A stretch of DNA of 64,000 nucleotides, taken from NCBI GenBank assembly GCA_963573315.1, contig OY752143.1:992001-1056000 (forward strand), in the 5' to 3' direction. Positions 53,845 through 64,000 of the stretch are shown here, in pieces; positions within the stretch are counted from its first letter, which is position 1, and the number at the start of each line of letters is the position of its first letter. Source of the stretch: Entomortierella parvispora (Eukaryota > Mortierellomycota > Mortierellomycetes > Mortierellales > Mortierellaceae). The notes under the pieces are model-generated. The model was not told the DNA's origin. It ran no database searches and was given only the letters and a program-made list of their open reading frames with translations. The translations under genes and the position numbers were made by a program.

Positions 53845-53896
53845 AAGGGGACCATGGAACTACTCCAAGCCATGAACCCCCTGACCCTATCCATGG
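53836..53896 (+). promoter_or_regulatory. Possible -1 frameshift site at the family C gag stop
   Basis: Gag ends GAT TTT TAG. The pol frame (-1) is open only from 53826, so a shift must happen in the last 19 nt of gag; the T-run 53838-53842 is the only slip-prone sequence there. A 7-bp stem CCATGGA (53852-53858) / TCCATGG (53890-53896) follows. Not a canonical heptamer. Confidence 0.45.
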
Positions 53897-53924
53897 AGAA
53901 ACGTTAGAAGAAGAAGAAGCAAAC

Positions 53925-56900
53925 GTGTTGGTAGCAGCTCGCTCCTCCCCACGCAATCCAACCAACTCATTACCTTACGCAAAAGCACCGCCGCCTAGAG
54001 GTATACCCCGACCGACCGCTTCCGCCCAGGTCCTAAAGCAACCCCCGGCTTTGACCAACCGCCTCGGTCCTCCCAGCATGCATCGCCCGAAGACCATTCA
54101 ACATGCTGAATCCAAGACATCCACGATGGATGTAGATCCTCCTTCTCGACGAGAGATGATGACCGCCGTCGAGATCCCTGTCCGTCCCAAGAGTAATGTG
54201 ACGTTTGCGGTCGAGGGCCCATCTGCTGCGGAAAACCTGGCCCGGCTCGAACGTACAATCGCTGCCCAGAACGCAATCAAGGCGCAGAGGGACAATGGAC
54301 AAGCCAAGAGAGATGAGAAGGAGGAGGATGAGGTGGATGGAGGCTTGCGAAGGATGATGGTTCCCCCGAGGGAGGGTCGAAAAGCAATGGCGGCAAGAAA
54401 AGTGAATGGAGATGGAGATGCTGGCCCGAGCATGAGTGCGTCAGCAGGACCGAAGAACACTTGGGACGAAAAAGACCGAGCTAAGCCACCCCCGCACACT
54501 GGAACAAAAAAGAAATCAGAGAGCAGCAAGAGCCAAAAAGGGAAAGAGGACAGCAAAAAAGGGACGGACAAGAAAAAGAAATCTGGCCGGACACACGAGT
54601 CGGACGAGGCATTTCTAAAGTCTCTTCCCAACCCCATCGTCTTGCAGTTGAACCAACAGCCGTTTGACATCCGTCAGTGCTTAAGGACCACTAAGGTTGA
54701 GGGTCTTACCATCGGTCAACTAATGGAGTTATCCCCCAGCATCCGCCGAACCGTTCAAGCATCGTTGAAGACTGTACCGCGTGAGGAGCGAATTTTACTC
54801 AGTGAAGAATATCCGTCCCTGCCCCTCGGGGAGTCTGAAGCGGAAGAGTTGCGTGTATTTTTGAATCGTGTTGAACGATCAAAGACAGACACTCATGGAT
54901 TCCGAGCCGCAATTATGGGAACCAAGTGCGATATCTTACTTGATGGAGGATCTTGCGTCAATGTCATCCGTCGCGGGTTCTTGGAGCAGATTGGCATCAC
55001 CAACCACACTCCATATTCATCGTTTACTTTGAAAGGGTTGACGGGGAATGCAGGCGTGGCTGGAGAGGCACCGAGCGTGCCTATCGATATCCAAGGTATC
55101 ATGATCCCGGCCGGTTGTGTGATCGTCGAGTCCGTCGACTTCAATATTCTGTTGGGTCGTCCTTTCCTTGAAGCCTGTGGAGGATATACAGATTGGGCCA
55201 CCGCCGTTACTAGTTTGCAAATACAAGGCTTCAAGATCGTGATCGATGGACGTGCTCGAACCACCCCGAAAGTCTCTCGTCTCCCCATCCAAGATAAACA
55301 ACAGGACCCGGTGATAGAAACAAGTGAAGAGGGTGACACCGACGGTTCATCAGACGAGTCGGACACAGATGAGGAGGATTCTTCGACCGACGACAAAGAA
55401 AACGACGACGAAGGGTATGCCCTACTCATTCGAAGCATTCAGGAGGGCAAGGTTGAGCGGACTGATGCGCGACAACTCAAGAAGGACGATGAGAATGAGG
55501 AGATCGTCAATTGTTGGTTCTTGCGCGCCGTCTTCCCTGATCCCCCTGCTTTGGATGGACGACAACCCACCTCTTGTTTGTCAATTTCAGATTCTTCGGA
55601 TACGGCCTCATCGAAGATCAGCGATCCTATGTTTGATGCGGCCCCGATAATGGTCAACAATTCATACGGATTTCATTTGGAGGCTCCCCGCTGTCGTGAT
55701 CGTTTGACTAACACCCCGGTCATATTGTTGCCCGGCCTGGAGGAGCGATCAGTATACGTGGGAGATATCCAAGAGGTTCACGACAACTTGCCTGAAATCC
55801 AACGCATTTTTCAGGAGCACCAGGAGTGTTTTCCCAAGGAAGGGGAGATGTCTAGGACGTTGGATGCAGATATGTTGGAAGCCCCTGCCTCTTTTCACCT
55901 CAAACCTGGGTCCAAATTTCCGCGCGCATATAACAAAAAATACTCGCCCGGACAAATTGCGACCTTGTGCGAGTATCGAGACCAGATGGTCAGGGCTGGA
56001 AAAATGAGGCGATCTGGCTCACCTGCTTCTTGCAACCCTCTCCTGATTCAGAAGAAGGATGGATCTTATCGGGTGTGCATTAATTTTATCCCTGTCAACA
56101 AATTAATTGCCCCCATGGCCTGGCCCTTACCGGACCCTATCACTGAGATATACAAGCTGCAAGGATGCGAATTCTTATCTTTTTGGGATTGCAAGGACGG
56201 ATACCTCCAATCGCCCATTGCCGAAGACAGTCGCTTTCTCACCGCCGTTGCTTTCCCAGACGGACTGTACGAGTACAATGTATTACCGATGGGCCTCATT
56301 GACTCCATGCAATGGTACACTCGACACATGGGCGAGGTCTTTAATTCTATCAAGGATCGACTCAGCAATTTTGTGGACGACATGGCTACCGGAGATGCCA
56401 AATTCCCCCTTCATTTTCGGACTGTGGAAGAAGTGTTGGTGCGGATGGATGAGTTCAATGGATCGTTCTCTGGCAAGAAATCAGCATTTTTTGTGAAGCA
56501 GCGCGAGTTTTTGGGACGGATCGTCGGGAATGATCATATCTCGGCCGACCCAAAGAAGCTATCCAAGATGGAATATTGGCCGGTTCCGCAAAATGTGACA
56601 GAGTTGCGCGGATTTGTCGGGTTTGCCTTATTCCTCTGCGATTTCATATCCAACTTTTCTGCCATGGCTGCTCCACTCTTCCCGCTGTACAAATTGCACA
56701 AGGATCCCAAGGCCTTTGTCGACAAATGGTTGTCAGACCCCAAGTATACAGAAGCCTTTCGTGCCATTCAAATCGCTCTGGTTACTGCTCCGGTTTTGGT
56801 CATGATGGCTCATAGACGCCCAGTTATTATTTCGGCCGACACCTCAGATTTTGCTTCTGGCCATGTAATTGCACACTGTCTGCACCCCGAAGATGATGAG

Positions 56901-58577
56901 CGGATTGATATCCATGTCAAGTATCAGCCGATAGTGTTTGGGAGCCGAAAATTATCTGGGGCCGAGTCAAGATATTTCGCCACTGAGCGTGAGCTGTTAG
57001 GATTGGTGTACTGCTTAACCAAGCATAGCCATCTGTTGGAGGGAAAGGAGATTCATGTCTTCATCGATCATCGAGCGTTGTTATATCTGCACAACCTCTC
57101 TTCCAAAAGTGCACGCCTCACTCGATGGACCTTCATCATTGCTCAGTTCAGGATCACCATCCACCATCGTCCGGGGCGAGATATGAAAGACTCGGATCCG
57201 CTCTCCCGTATTCATCATAAGAACATCACGGGTGAAGATTTGCCAGACATAGGAATGGAGGATGCAATGGAGATGGAGGAGAACAAGCGGCTCATGAGGA
57301 CTATGCTGATTTCAGAGGATCAGGAGCCTTTTGTTTCGATTGTGGCAGCTTTGCAAGGGGACCCATTGACATATTTGGATAAGGTCACTAGGGGGAAGAT
57401 CATGAGCATGCTTCCCAAGTACTTTGTCACTCAAGGGCGTTTATTTAAACGCACATCTGGTGGTAGCCCACGCCAGTATGTACCACCAGGTGAAGTTTTG
57501 AGCGTGCTGGAGAACACTCATGGATCTACTGTCATGGGTCATCTCGGAGTGGTCGCAACATATACACTCATTGCCGAAGGGTACTTCTGGCCGGGCATGT
57601 ACGCAGACGTTAAGAAGCACCTTTCGACTTGCGACGCTTGTCAACGCTTTCAAACGCGCGATCCAACACGATATCGTTTCCATCGTTTGCCGCCACCTCA
57701 AACGATCTTCCATACCTTGGGCCTGGATGCAGTTGGACCCTTACCGATGTCTAATGGCAAGCGGTTTGTTTTGAATATGGTGGATTATCTCTCTGGATGG
57801 GTTGTATCTGTCGCCCTTGCTTCTTTAGCAGGAAATATTATCGTCCGGACTGTAGAAAAGCATTGGGCTCGACAATATGGATACCCCCATCGCATCATCA
57901 CGGACAATGGATCATCTCTATCCGCGGGAGCCTTCAAGGAGTGGTGTATCAATCATGAAATCGATCTCGACCCTGCTTCTGCATATCATCCAGAGACCAA
58001 TGGAATGGTGGAGCGATATAACGGTTTTATGGTACGACAATTGGCTCGTATCATTCAGCATGATGGTTTGGCTGAGAGTGCCTGGGCTACTATCTTGGAC
58101 CGTGTTACATGGACTTGGAGAACTCAGATCAAGCAGACTAGAGGCGTATCTCCTTTCGAAATCCTCTTTGGTCAACGAGCTCGCCTCCCATGGGATATAG
58201 ATCACACTCGGAAGATGGATATGAATGAACGCGAGGAAGTCGACGAGGAGAGACGTGAGATCTTGGAAGTTTTGCGTGCTGAAGTTCATCAGAGGATTAT
58301 TAATGAACACAAGTGGTCCACTGAAGCTGCTGATCTACCCCTCCCTCGGAAATATGAGGTCGGAGACGAGGTCTTGGTCCATCAGTCCGCACTTCTGAAG
58401 CAATGGAGTGGCAAGCTATCACCTCGTTGGAAGGGCCCTTTAACCATCTTCGAAGCTTTGCCTGGAGGTGCCTATCGATTGGGCGAGAAGGTTGAGGGGC
58501 AATGGCATCGATATTTTGGAGGTCGCCCTGTCAACCATGCTCGTCTTAAGCCTTACAAACGTGACACCCAGGATTAA
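53925..58577 (+). CDS. Family C Pol polyprotein (about 1550 aa), intact
   Basis: Open from 53826; the listed GTG is only a nominal start. Residues about 1-330: low-complexity Lys/Glu/Ser-rich region. About 340: protease-like site Asp-Gly-Gly-Ser (Gly in place of Ser/Thr), with the partner motif Ile-Leu-Leu-Gly-Arg-Pro. About 450-500: acidic linker. About 670-850: RT with Phe-Val-Asp-Asp (about 817). About 970: RNase H Ser-Ala-Asp-Thr-Ser-Asp. About 1198-1242: integrase HHCC finger. About 1266, 1326, 1362: integrase Asp, Asp, Glu. It ends shortly after the integrase C-terminal domain (Arg-Leu-Lys-Pro-Tyr) with no chromodomain. Unlike C0 the frame is unbroken. Confidence 0.94.
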   Translation: MLVAARSSPRNPTNSLPYAKAPPPRGIPRPTASAQVLKQPPALTNRLGPPSMHRPKTIQHAESKTSTMDVDPPSRREMMTAVEIPVRPKSNVTFAVEGPSAAENLARLERTIAAQNAIKAQRDNGQAKRDEKEEDEVDGGLRRMMVPPREGRKAMAARKVNGDGDAGPSMSASAGPKNTWDEKDRAKPPPHTGTKKKSESSKSQKGKEDSKKGTDKKKKSGRTHESDEAFLKSLPNPIVLQLNQQPFDIRQCLRTTKVEGLTIGQLMELSPSIRRTVQASLKTVPREERILLSEEYPSLPLGESEAEELRVFLNRVERSKTDTHGFRAAIMGTKCDILLDGGSCVNVIRRGFLEQIGITNHTPYSSFTLKGLTGNAGVAGEAPSVPIDIQGIMIPAGCVIVESVDFNILLGRPFLEACGGYTDWATAVTSLQIQGFKIVIDGRARTTPKVSRLPIQDKQQDPVIETSEEGDTDGSSDESDTDEEDSSTDDKENDDEGYALLIRSIQEGKVERTDARQLKKDDENEEIVNCWFLRAVFPDPPALDGRQPTSCLSISDSSDTASSKISDPMFDAAPIMVNNSYGFHLEAPRCRDRLTNTPVILLPGLEERSVYVGDIQEVHDNLPEIQRIFQEHQECFPKEGEMSRTLDADMLEAPASFHLKPGSKFPRAYNKKYSPGQIATLCEYRDQMVRAGKMRRSGSPASCNPLLIQKKDGSYRVCINFIPVNKLIAPMAWPLPDPITEIYKLQGCEFLSFWDCKDGYLQSPIAEDSRFLTAVAFPDGLYEYNVLPMGLIDSMQWYTRHMGEVFNSIKDRLSNFVDDMATGDAKFPLHFRTVEEVLVRMDEFNGSFSGKKSAFFVKQREFLGRIVGNDHISADPKKLSKMEYWPVPQNVTELRGFVGFALFLCDFISNFSAMAAPLFPLYKLHKDPKAFVDKWLSDPKYTEAFRAIQIALVTAPVLVMMAHRRPVIISADTSDFASGHVIAHCLHPEDDERIDIHVKYQPIVFGSRKLSGAESRYFATERELLGLVYCLTKHSHLLEGKEIHVFIDHRALLYLHNLSSKSARLTRWTFIIAQFRITIHHRPGRDMKDSDPLSRIHHKNITGEDLPDIGMEDAMEMEENKRLMRTMLISEDQEPFVSIVAALQGDPLTYLDKVTRGKIMSMLPKYFVTQGRLFKRTSGGSPRQYVPPGEVLSVLENTHGSTVMGHLGVVATYTLIAEGYFWPGMYADVKKHLSTCDACQRFQTRDPTRYRFHRLPPPQTIFHTLGLDAVGPLPMSNGKRFVLNMVDYLSGWVVSVALASLAGNIIVRTVEKHWARQYGYPHRIITDNGSSLSAGAFKEWCINHEIDLDPASAYHPETNGMVERYNGFMVRQLARIIQHDGLAESAWATILDRVTWTWRTQIKQTRGVSPFEILFGQRARLPWDIDHTRKMDMNEREEVDEERREILEVLRAEVHQRIINEHKWSTEAADLPLPRKYEVGDEVLVHQSALLKQWSGKLSPRWKGPLTIFEALPGGAYRLGEKVEGQWHRYFGGRPVNHARLKPYKRDTQD

Positions 58578-58674
58578 ATAGATCTGGAGGACGCCTTTGG
58601 GGATCAGCTTCCCTAGAGACACTCGCTGGCTTGCTCTCACATAAGACGATGTGAGAAAGAGACCCTGGGATCGG
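58578..58674 (+). other. C1 3' untranslated region
   Basis: 97 bp; a purine run GAGAAAGAGA (58653-58662) lies 12 nt before the LTR, a weak polypurine tract candidate. Confidence 0.5.
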
Positions 58675-59716
58675 TGTGGTGTAGTGGATCCAGGTCCCAG
58701 ATCCACGCGAGCGAGATAGAGAGAGTTATTTTTAGTATTTAGTTATTTTTTTATTTTTGTTCCTGTTTTCTGTTTTCTATAAAAAAGGGAGCAAAGTCCA
58801 CTTTGCTCCTGGTTGCCTTTTCCCCTTACGATTCCCTCCTGTACCTTGTTGATCACCAGAACACCTCCCTTCTGCTCGTATCTGTCTCGCAGTTACCCTT
58901 GGCGTTGCTGCAATATTCAACCCCATCAGCCTTTGGACGCCGTTGCAATATACGAATCCCTGGGCCTTGACTGTTCCCTGGATATCCCCCAGACCTTTTG
59001 TGTTCCCTTGATCCTCCCTGCCCACTCTCGCAACATATCCATCCGTGTGCCAGCCCTCCCTGATCAAGTCCTGTACCGCCCTCCGAGCGCTCCGTAGGAT
59101 CACCTGGACCCTCGCCTATCCAATATCAATTGGCCATTTGCGAGGTACACTTACGATGTCATATCTCTTCTGAGTGGACCTGTTATGATCTTGGCAACCC
59201 ACCCTGAGGCCTTCATTGGTGCTTGGGGACCAACCATCCTCCTCGTTATATCTCGGAGTCTCCTCTGAACCCTCAGTTAGGCGACCTTGTCCCCTTTCCC
59301 AGATAGAATCTCCTTTGCCTTGCTTTACTGACTAGATCCCATCCCATCCCCTGTGTTGTTATTAGTATAGTATAGTCGCCGTCGTGCTCTTAGCCTTGTA
59401 GTCTTTGTTCTCCTGTTTGGATCCCGTTAGGACCTGCCTGCTCTTCGGTATGTGGTCCTTGGTTTTCATCCAGTTCGTTCTACTTATCTTTTGATCCCTT
59501 TGCTGACTCTCTCTCCTTCCTGTTTATCTCCAGTACTATCTCCTTGAGACTGTATCTGATCATACAACAGCGTTGTGCCTGATCCCTGTGGCCCTGAGAG
59601 CAAAGTCCCTATCAACTGTAAGCGGCGATTTTTGTTAGTCATCTTTCTTCTCGTTATCAATTTCGCTTCCAGCTCATTGCTGACCTTAGACTATACTTAC
59701 ATTAGACAACATCACA
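58675..59716 (+). repeat. C1 3' LTR (1042 bp)
   Basis: Looks identical to 51205-52246; followed by the GCGG TSD. Confidence 0.95.
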
Positions 59717-62146
59717 GCGGTTGCTTGGTTTCGACCGTTGACATGATTCGCAGCTTTGGATGTATTGTCGTGTGTCTTTGGCCATTGACGGCCAGTAGAA
59801 CCGAGAACATAGATGCCCGTAGGTTTTGTCGAAGCCGAAGTGACCAGCTATGGCGGAGTCGTGGGCATCATGAAGGAGAGATAGGCGAATGTCAGAGCTG
59901 GCAGGGATACAGACAAGGAGGGTGCCTTTTCGGCGGACGCAAAGGATGTCATCAACAAGGGAGTAGTTTGAAGGAGGACTTCCCTGGAGGCAGCTTTCAT
60001 AGATCGGGTTAAGGCGGGGGTCCGCTTTGTACCCATCAATCAGGCGCTGCCTAAGCCCGGGGTCGAGTTGAACAGAGAGTTGGTTGAGTTCGCAGTGATC
60101 AGGCCGTCGTGAGAGGGCGTCGGGGACGACGTTATCCGATCCCTTTTTGTACTTGAAGGTGAAGTTGTATTCTTGCAATAGTTCCATCCATCGTGCCTGC
60201 CTACGAGTCAACTTGGGCTGGGTCGGAAAGTGTTGCAAAGTGGCATGGTCGGTGTAGACAATGAAGTGTGATCCATCCAGGTAATAGCGCCATGTCTTCA
60301 GAGCGTGGACGACGGCCAGGAGTTCCTGTTCGTGTGTGGGATAATTCCGTTCCGCTGGGTTTAATTTGCGTGAGGTGAAGGCAACAGGACGCGACTCGCC
60401 GTTGGCGTCAGTCTGGAAGAGGACTGCTCCAAGAGCAAAGCCGGAGGCGTCAGTCTCAACGGTAGTGAGAAGGTCAGGGTCGAAGATGCGCAGGACGGGG
60501 GCCTGACTGATCGCCTTTTTGAGGGCTTGGAATGCCGCCTCCTGTTCAGTGGTCCAAGAGAAAGGGACACCTTCACCTAAGAGCGCGGTGAGGGGTAATG
60601 CAATGGTGGCGAAGTTAGCGATGTACTGGTGGTAGAATTGGGCAAGGCCGATGAATTGCTGAACATCCTTTTGTTTCTGAGGGCGCGGCCATTCTCGGAT
60701 AGCGCGCACAAGTCCCCCACTCGTGTGGATTCCGTCTTTGGAGATGACATGTCCCAAGAATTCAGTTTGTTCCTGCATGAAGGAGCACTTCGACAGTTTC
60801 GCGTAGAGGCCATGCTTGCGGAGGAGGGTTAAGACTGAGCGCACATGCTTTAGGTGTTCCTCCTTAGTGCGAGAGTAGATTAGCAAATCGTCGAGATAGA
60901 CAACAACCCATCTGTCCAAGACCGGGTCCAGTACACGCAACATCATATTGGAGAATGACGCTGGGGCGTTTGTCAAGCCAAAGGGGACGACGTTGAATTC
61001 AAAGTGACCGTATCGGCAGCGGAATGCTGTTTTGTGAGTGTCTTCCGGGGCGATCCGTTGCTGGTGGTAGCCTGAGAGGAGATCCAGCTTGGTGAAGTAC
61101 TGCGCGCCGCGGAAGCGATCTATAAGTTCATCAATGCGGGGGAGAGGGTGTCTGTTTTTGCGGGTAATACGGTTCAAGCCTCTGTAGTCCACACATAGCC
61201 TTAGGCTGCCATCTTTTTTTCTCACGAATAGTACTGGTGCACCATAGGGGGAGGTTGAGGGTTTGATGAATCCTTTGCTCAAGAGGTCGTCCAGTTGCTT
61301 CCGTAGTTCATCCAGTTCGGCGATAGATAGACGGATGACGGGGCGGAAGGGTGGGTCAGCAGTGGGGTCGGTTTCGATACGCATGGCGTCTCCGCGATCC
61401 GGAGGTAGTCCTGAGGGGAGGGTGGAGGGGAATACGTCGGGAAATTCTTCGTGGACAATGGAGTGTATTTCGGGAGGTAAGGGAGGGGCAGCAGGGGAAG
61501 GGGCGTTGATGTCGTTGTCGTTGACATCCGAGGTCAGAGGGGTTGTTTTAACAAGAGCAAGGAAGAGGGTGCTTCCTGCTTGGGCAGCAAGGGAGTGGAA
61601 GTGGAGATGTGAGAGGAGTTTACCCTGGGAGCGAAAGGTGACGGAGTTGGCCTTGGCACCACGACAGCGCCAGAGAACGGAAGTACCATTGTGGGTGAAG
61701 TGAAGGTCATTGTTACGCCAGTTGATGAGAGGGTTGATGGACGTGAGCCAAGGTTTGCCGAGGATGAGGTCGTAGTTGGAGAGGGGATAGATGAGGGCTT
61801 CGAGGTGGTCGGAGTAGGAGTCGCGGTCGATGGAGAAGGAGGTAGTGGTGGAAGAGAGAGAGGAGGAGCCGTCGGGTAGGACGATGGGGATGGCGGGGCC
61901 TTTTGTGCGAGTGAGGGTATGTCGTTTACAAAATGATGACGCAATCACATTTCCTTCTGCCCCGCAATCGATGAGGATGCGAGCCGGGTTACCAGCAACA
62001 TTACCGAGGAACGACAAGAGTGTGCGCGAGGCCTCCTTGAGGGTGAACTCGTGCAGGCGCACGGACTTTTGGCGGAGGCGTCTGGCCCGTCGCTTGGACC
62101 GGATGCGATCTAAAGCAGCAAGAGAGGGGGATGGGTCCAGGTCCAC
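59717..62146 (-). pseudogene. A3 pol, N-terminal part (protease, RT, RNase H, integrase finger)
   Basis: About 810 residues matching A2 pol from the protease (Asp-Cys-Gly-Ala) through YLDD RT, RNase H and the HHCC finger, then running into C1 LTR sequence. Alone it could still make protease and RT but not integrase. Confidence 0.9.
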
Positions 62147-62376
62147 GCCCTCAGATGAGTTTAGATCAGTCGGGGGGACCGTTGATCGTGGTGCCTCATC
62201 GTCAGGGGGTACCGAGGTGGGGTGAGTGGGTTGGTCATGGCAGTGTGGTTGTTGTTCGATGTGTTCATTGTGGGGGGAGGGAGTGTATTCTGAAGCGGGG
62301 TCTTTATTCTTTTTTGGGAGACTTAGCTTGGGGGAAGGGACACTCCCTTTGTCCAGAGGAGAAAGGGAGGGGGCTT

Positions 62377-62422
62377 CGACGATCAGGTCCTGGACGTTTA
62401 CTGATCGCCGGGGGCTTTTCCC
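62377..62422 (-). promoter_or_regulatory. Programmed -1 frameshift signal, family A gag-pol (A3)
   Basis: Same GGGAAAA, 5-nt spacer and 10-bp stem as in A2. Confidence 0.75.
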
Positions 62423-63393
62423 GACTCGGGGGGGTCGCCCACGTTTACTTGATTGATCCGTCGTCGTCCTTGGTGGTTGTTGTTACCGTATTTAGGGCAG
62501 TCCCGCCCAAAGTGACCAGGTTGACGGCAGCGCAAACATCCTCCGGTGTTCATGAGGTGGTCACGCTCGTCGGGGGTCAGGGGCGCCGGGTAAGCATGGT
62601 TGTTGGTGTTGCCGTTGTTGTATCGGAAAGAGTGGTTGGCATTGCGGTTGTTACGGTGGAGGTTGTTGACTTTGTTGGTGAGGTTATTGATGGCCACGTG
62701 GATAGTGTCCAGATCCATAGGAGAGGGTTCGTTTTTGGGAGTGTTTACTGTCGGTCCCTCAGGAAAGAGGATGGCATGGATCAGGGTAGCTTGGGAGATA
62801 GCAGTATCCAGGGAGTCTGGCTGGCGCAACTTGACCTCCTTGCTGGTGTCAGGCACAAGGCCTTTCATGAACCAATGGAGAGCTGTGCCGTCGTCAAGGG
62901 TGGGTACACGGCGTCGTAGTTTGCGAAACTCGTGTGTGTAGGCGGCGACCGTTCGCTTTCCTTGGCGCAGGGACTCCAGGGCTTCACGAGCAGCAGCAAC
63001 GGCATTGGGAGGGGTGTGGAACGCGAGGAAGGCCTTCTTGAAGTCGTCCCAAGGACTGGCAAGGGTAAGACCACTAGATCGCCACCAGGACTTGGCCTCA
63101 TCAGTGAGATTGAGAGCAGTATATTGGACCCATTCAGCGTCGGCAAGTCTGACAACGGTGTAGTATTCCTCCTGGTTGTCAATAAAGTTTTGGCAAGCAT
63201 CGGCATCAATCGCACCAGAATACGGTGAGGGGTTTTGGGGCTTAAGGATTTTGTTCAGTGTGCGGGCAAGATCGCGCTGGTCGGCTTGGATTTCTCGTTC
63301 AGTGATGGCAGGGATTGCGGCAAGGGCGTGCTCGAATGCTCCGCGTTGTTCAGGAGCAAGAGTAGCGACAAGGGCACGTAACGCGGCAGACAT
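62398..63393 (-). CDS. Family A Gag (331 aa), A3 copy
   Basis: Identical in sequence to the A1 and A2 Gag proteins, with zinc knuckle at about 286-299. Still intact although pol is split. Confidence 0.93.
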   Translation of the reverse strand: MSAALRALVATLAPEQRGAFEHALAAIPAITEREIQADQRDLARTLNKILKPQNPSPYSGAIDADACQNFIDNQEEYYTVVRLADAEWVQYTALNLTDEAKSWWRSSGLTLASPWDDFKKAFLAFHTPPNAVAAAREALESLRQGKRTVAAYTHEFRKLRRRVPTLDDGTALHWFMKGLVPDTSKEVKLRQPDSLDTAISQATLIHAILFPEGPTVNTPKNEPSPMDLDTIHVAINNLTNKVNNLHRNNRNANHSFRYNNGNTNNHAYPAPLTPDERDHLMNTGGCLRCRQPGHFGRDCPKYGNNNHQGRRRINQVNVGDPPESGKAPGDQ

Positions 63394-63468
63394 AGTGGTT
63401 AGGGAAAAGGGAGGGAATTCGTAGGGTGGGAACGGTGAGGCAGTGAATCGAAGGGACCTTTGCTACCA

Positions 63469-63705
63469 TGTAATAGGCACAGAGGGGAATGCAAGGGAGA
63501 GACCGGGAGAGGGGACAGGGATAAGGACCAGGGACAGGGACAGGGGAAGAGGTAGAGTTGGGAGAACGAATGATGTTTATTATGTAGGGGGGATGGGGGT
63601 ATATATATACGTCTGTGTGGCTGTGTGGCTGTGGTGGCTATGATGGTATTGTTTGGAGTGTAGTTTTGGAGTGTAGTTTTGGAGCGTAGCTAATCTTCTG
63701 TTGCA
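63469..63705 (-). repeat. A3 5' LTR
   Basis: 237 bp; primer-binding sequence TGGTAGCAAAGG on its inner side; followed by CGTAC and C0 pol. Confidence 0.95.
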
Positions 63706-64000
63706 CGTACAGTCCGTCTGGGAAAGCAACGGCGGTGAGAAAGCGACTGTCTTCGGCAATGGGCGATTGGAGGTATCCGTCCTTGCAATCCCAAAAAGAT
63801 AAGAATTCGCATCCTTGCAGCTTGTATATCTCAGTGATAGGGTCCGGTAAGGGCCAGGCCATGGGGGCAATTAATTTGTTGACAGGGATAAAATTAATGC
63901 ACACCCGATAAGATCCATCCTTCTTCTGAATCAGGAGAGGGTTGCAAGAAGCAGGTGAGCCAGATCGCCTCATTTTTCCAGCCCTGACCATCTGGTCTCG
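63706..64000 (-). pseudogene. C0 pol, RT N-terminal part, continuing beyond the window
   Basis: After the CGTAC duplication the minus strand continues C0 pol (RT motifs Lys-Lys-Asp-Gly-Ser-Tyr-Arg and Trp-Asp-Cys-Lys-Asp-Gly-Tyr). It joins 49813 leftwards once A3 is removed. Confidence 0.92.

Larger units (their letters stand above)
51205..59716 (+). mobile_element. C1: complete Ty3/gypsy element, family C
   Basis: 8512 bp with 1042-bp LTRs (51205-52246 and 58675-59716) in which I see no difference, intact gag and pol, and a 4-bp TSD GCGG. Empty site in A2 at 16304-16307. It has no chromodomain. It is the best reference for the C fragments elsewhere in the window. Confidence 0.95.
49814..63705 (-). 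mobile_element. A3: family A chromovirus inserted in C0, split by C1
   Basis: LTRs 49814-50050 and 63469-63705, TSD CGTAC on both sides (49809-49813 and 63706-63710), which proves an original insertion into C0 pol. The internal region is split by C1 (51205-59716). Without it A3 matches A2. Confidence 0.95.

Noticed and set aside
53925-53927. GTG as true start of family C pol
   Set aside because: The frame is open further upstream to 53826 and overlaps gag; GTG starts are not expected in fungi.

Overview
The window looks like fungal nuclear DNA made almost entirely of nested Ty3/gypsy-type LTR retrotransposons. The evidence is chromodomain-tailed pol proteins, CCHC gag proteins, LTRs with target-site duplications (TSDs), and one fragment of a glutamine-rich gene with a 70-bp GT...AG intron. 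No bacterial gene, rRNA, tRNA or CRISPR array was seen. Phylum cannot be fixed from sequence alone. I name the families A-D. A is a chromovirus with 237-bp LTRs and separate gag and pol. B is a decayed relative of D. C has 1042-bp LTRs, no chromodomain and 4-bp TSDs. D is a chromovirus with 163-bp LTRs and one fused gag-pol ORF.

Layout. Positions 1-16844 recur as 16845-60257 (with extra insertions) and the start of the unit recurs again from 60258. Each copy runs: A element (minus), an LTR/promoter-like stretch, the Q-rich gene fragment, B (split by a C solo LTR), a plus-strand C LTR (split by an A solo LTR), C0 (a minus-strand C element inserted in that LTR), then the next A element inserted in C0 pol. 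The A elements are A1 (1-3448, cut by the window edge), A2 (14917-20292) and A3 (49814-63705). A3 is flanked on both sides by CGTAC and C0 sequence, so it is an original insertion. A2 has the C0/CGTAC flank on its left but the flank of A1 (AATTC...) on its right. That is the pattern left by unequal crossover between two A elements, giving a tandem duplication. An assembly join of two haplotypes through an A repeat would look the same.

The two copies differ by insertions with clean empty sites in the other copy. Copy 2 alone has D2 (minus) carrying D1 (plus) in its LTR, D3 in B, and the intact C element (C1, 51205-59716) in A3. Copy 1 alone has a 496-bp terminal-inverted-repeat element in the C0 LTR. 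The order of events is therefore readable: B, then C LTRs and C0, then A, then duplication, then D, C1 and the small DNA element.

The youngest elements (A2, D1, D3, C1) have intact reading frames for gag, protease, reverse transcriptase, RNase H and integrase. A shows a textbook -1 frameshift signal (GGGAAAA, 5-nt spacer, 10-bp stem) joining gag to pol; C probably shifts -1 at a T-run on its gag stop codon; D needs none. The only plausible host gene is the Q-rich fragment, cut off upstream by B.
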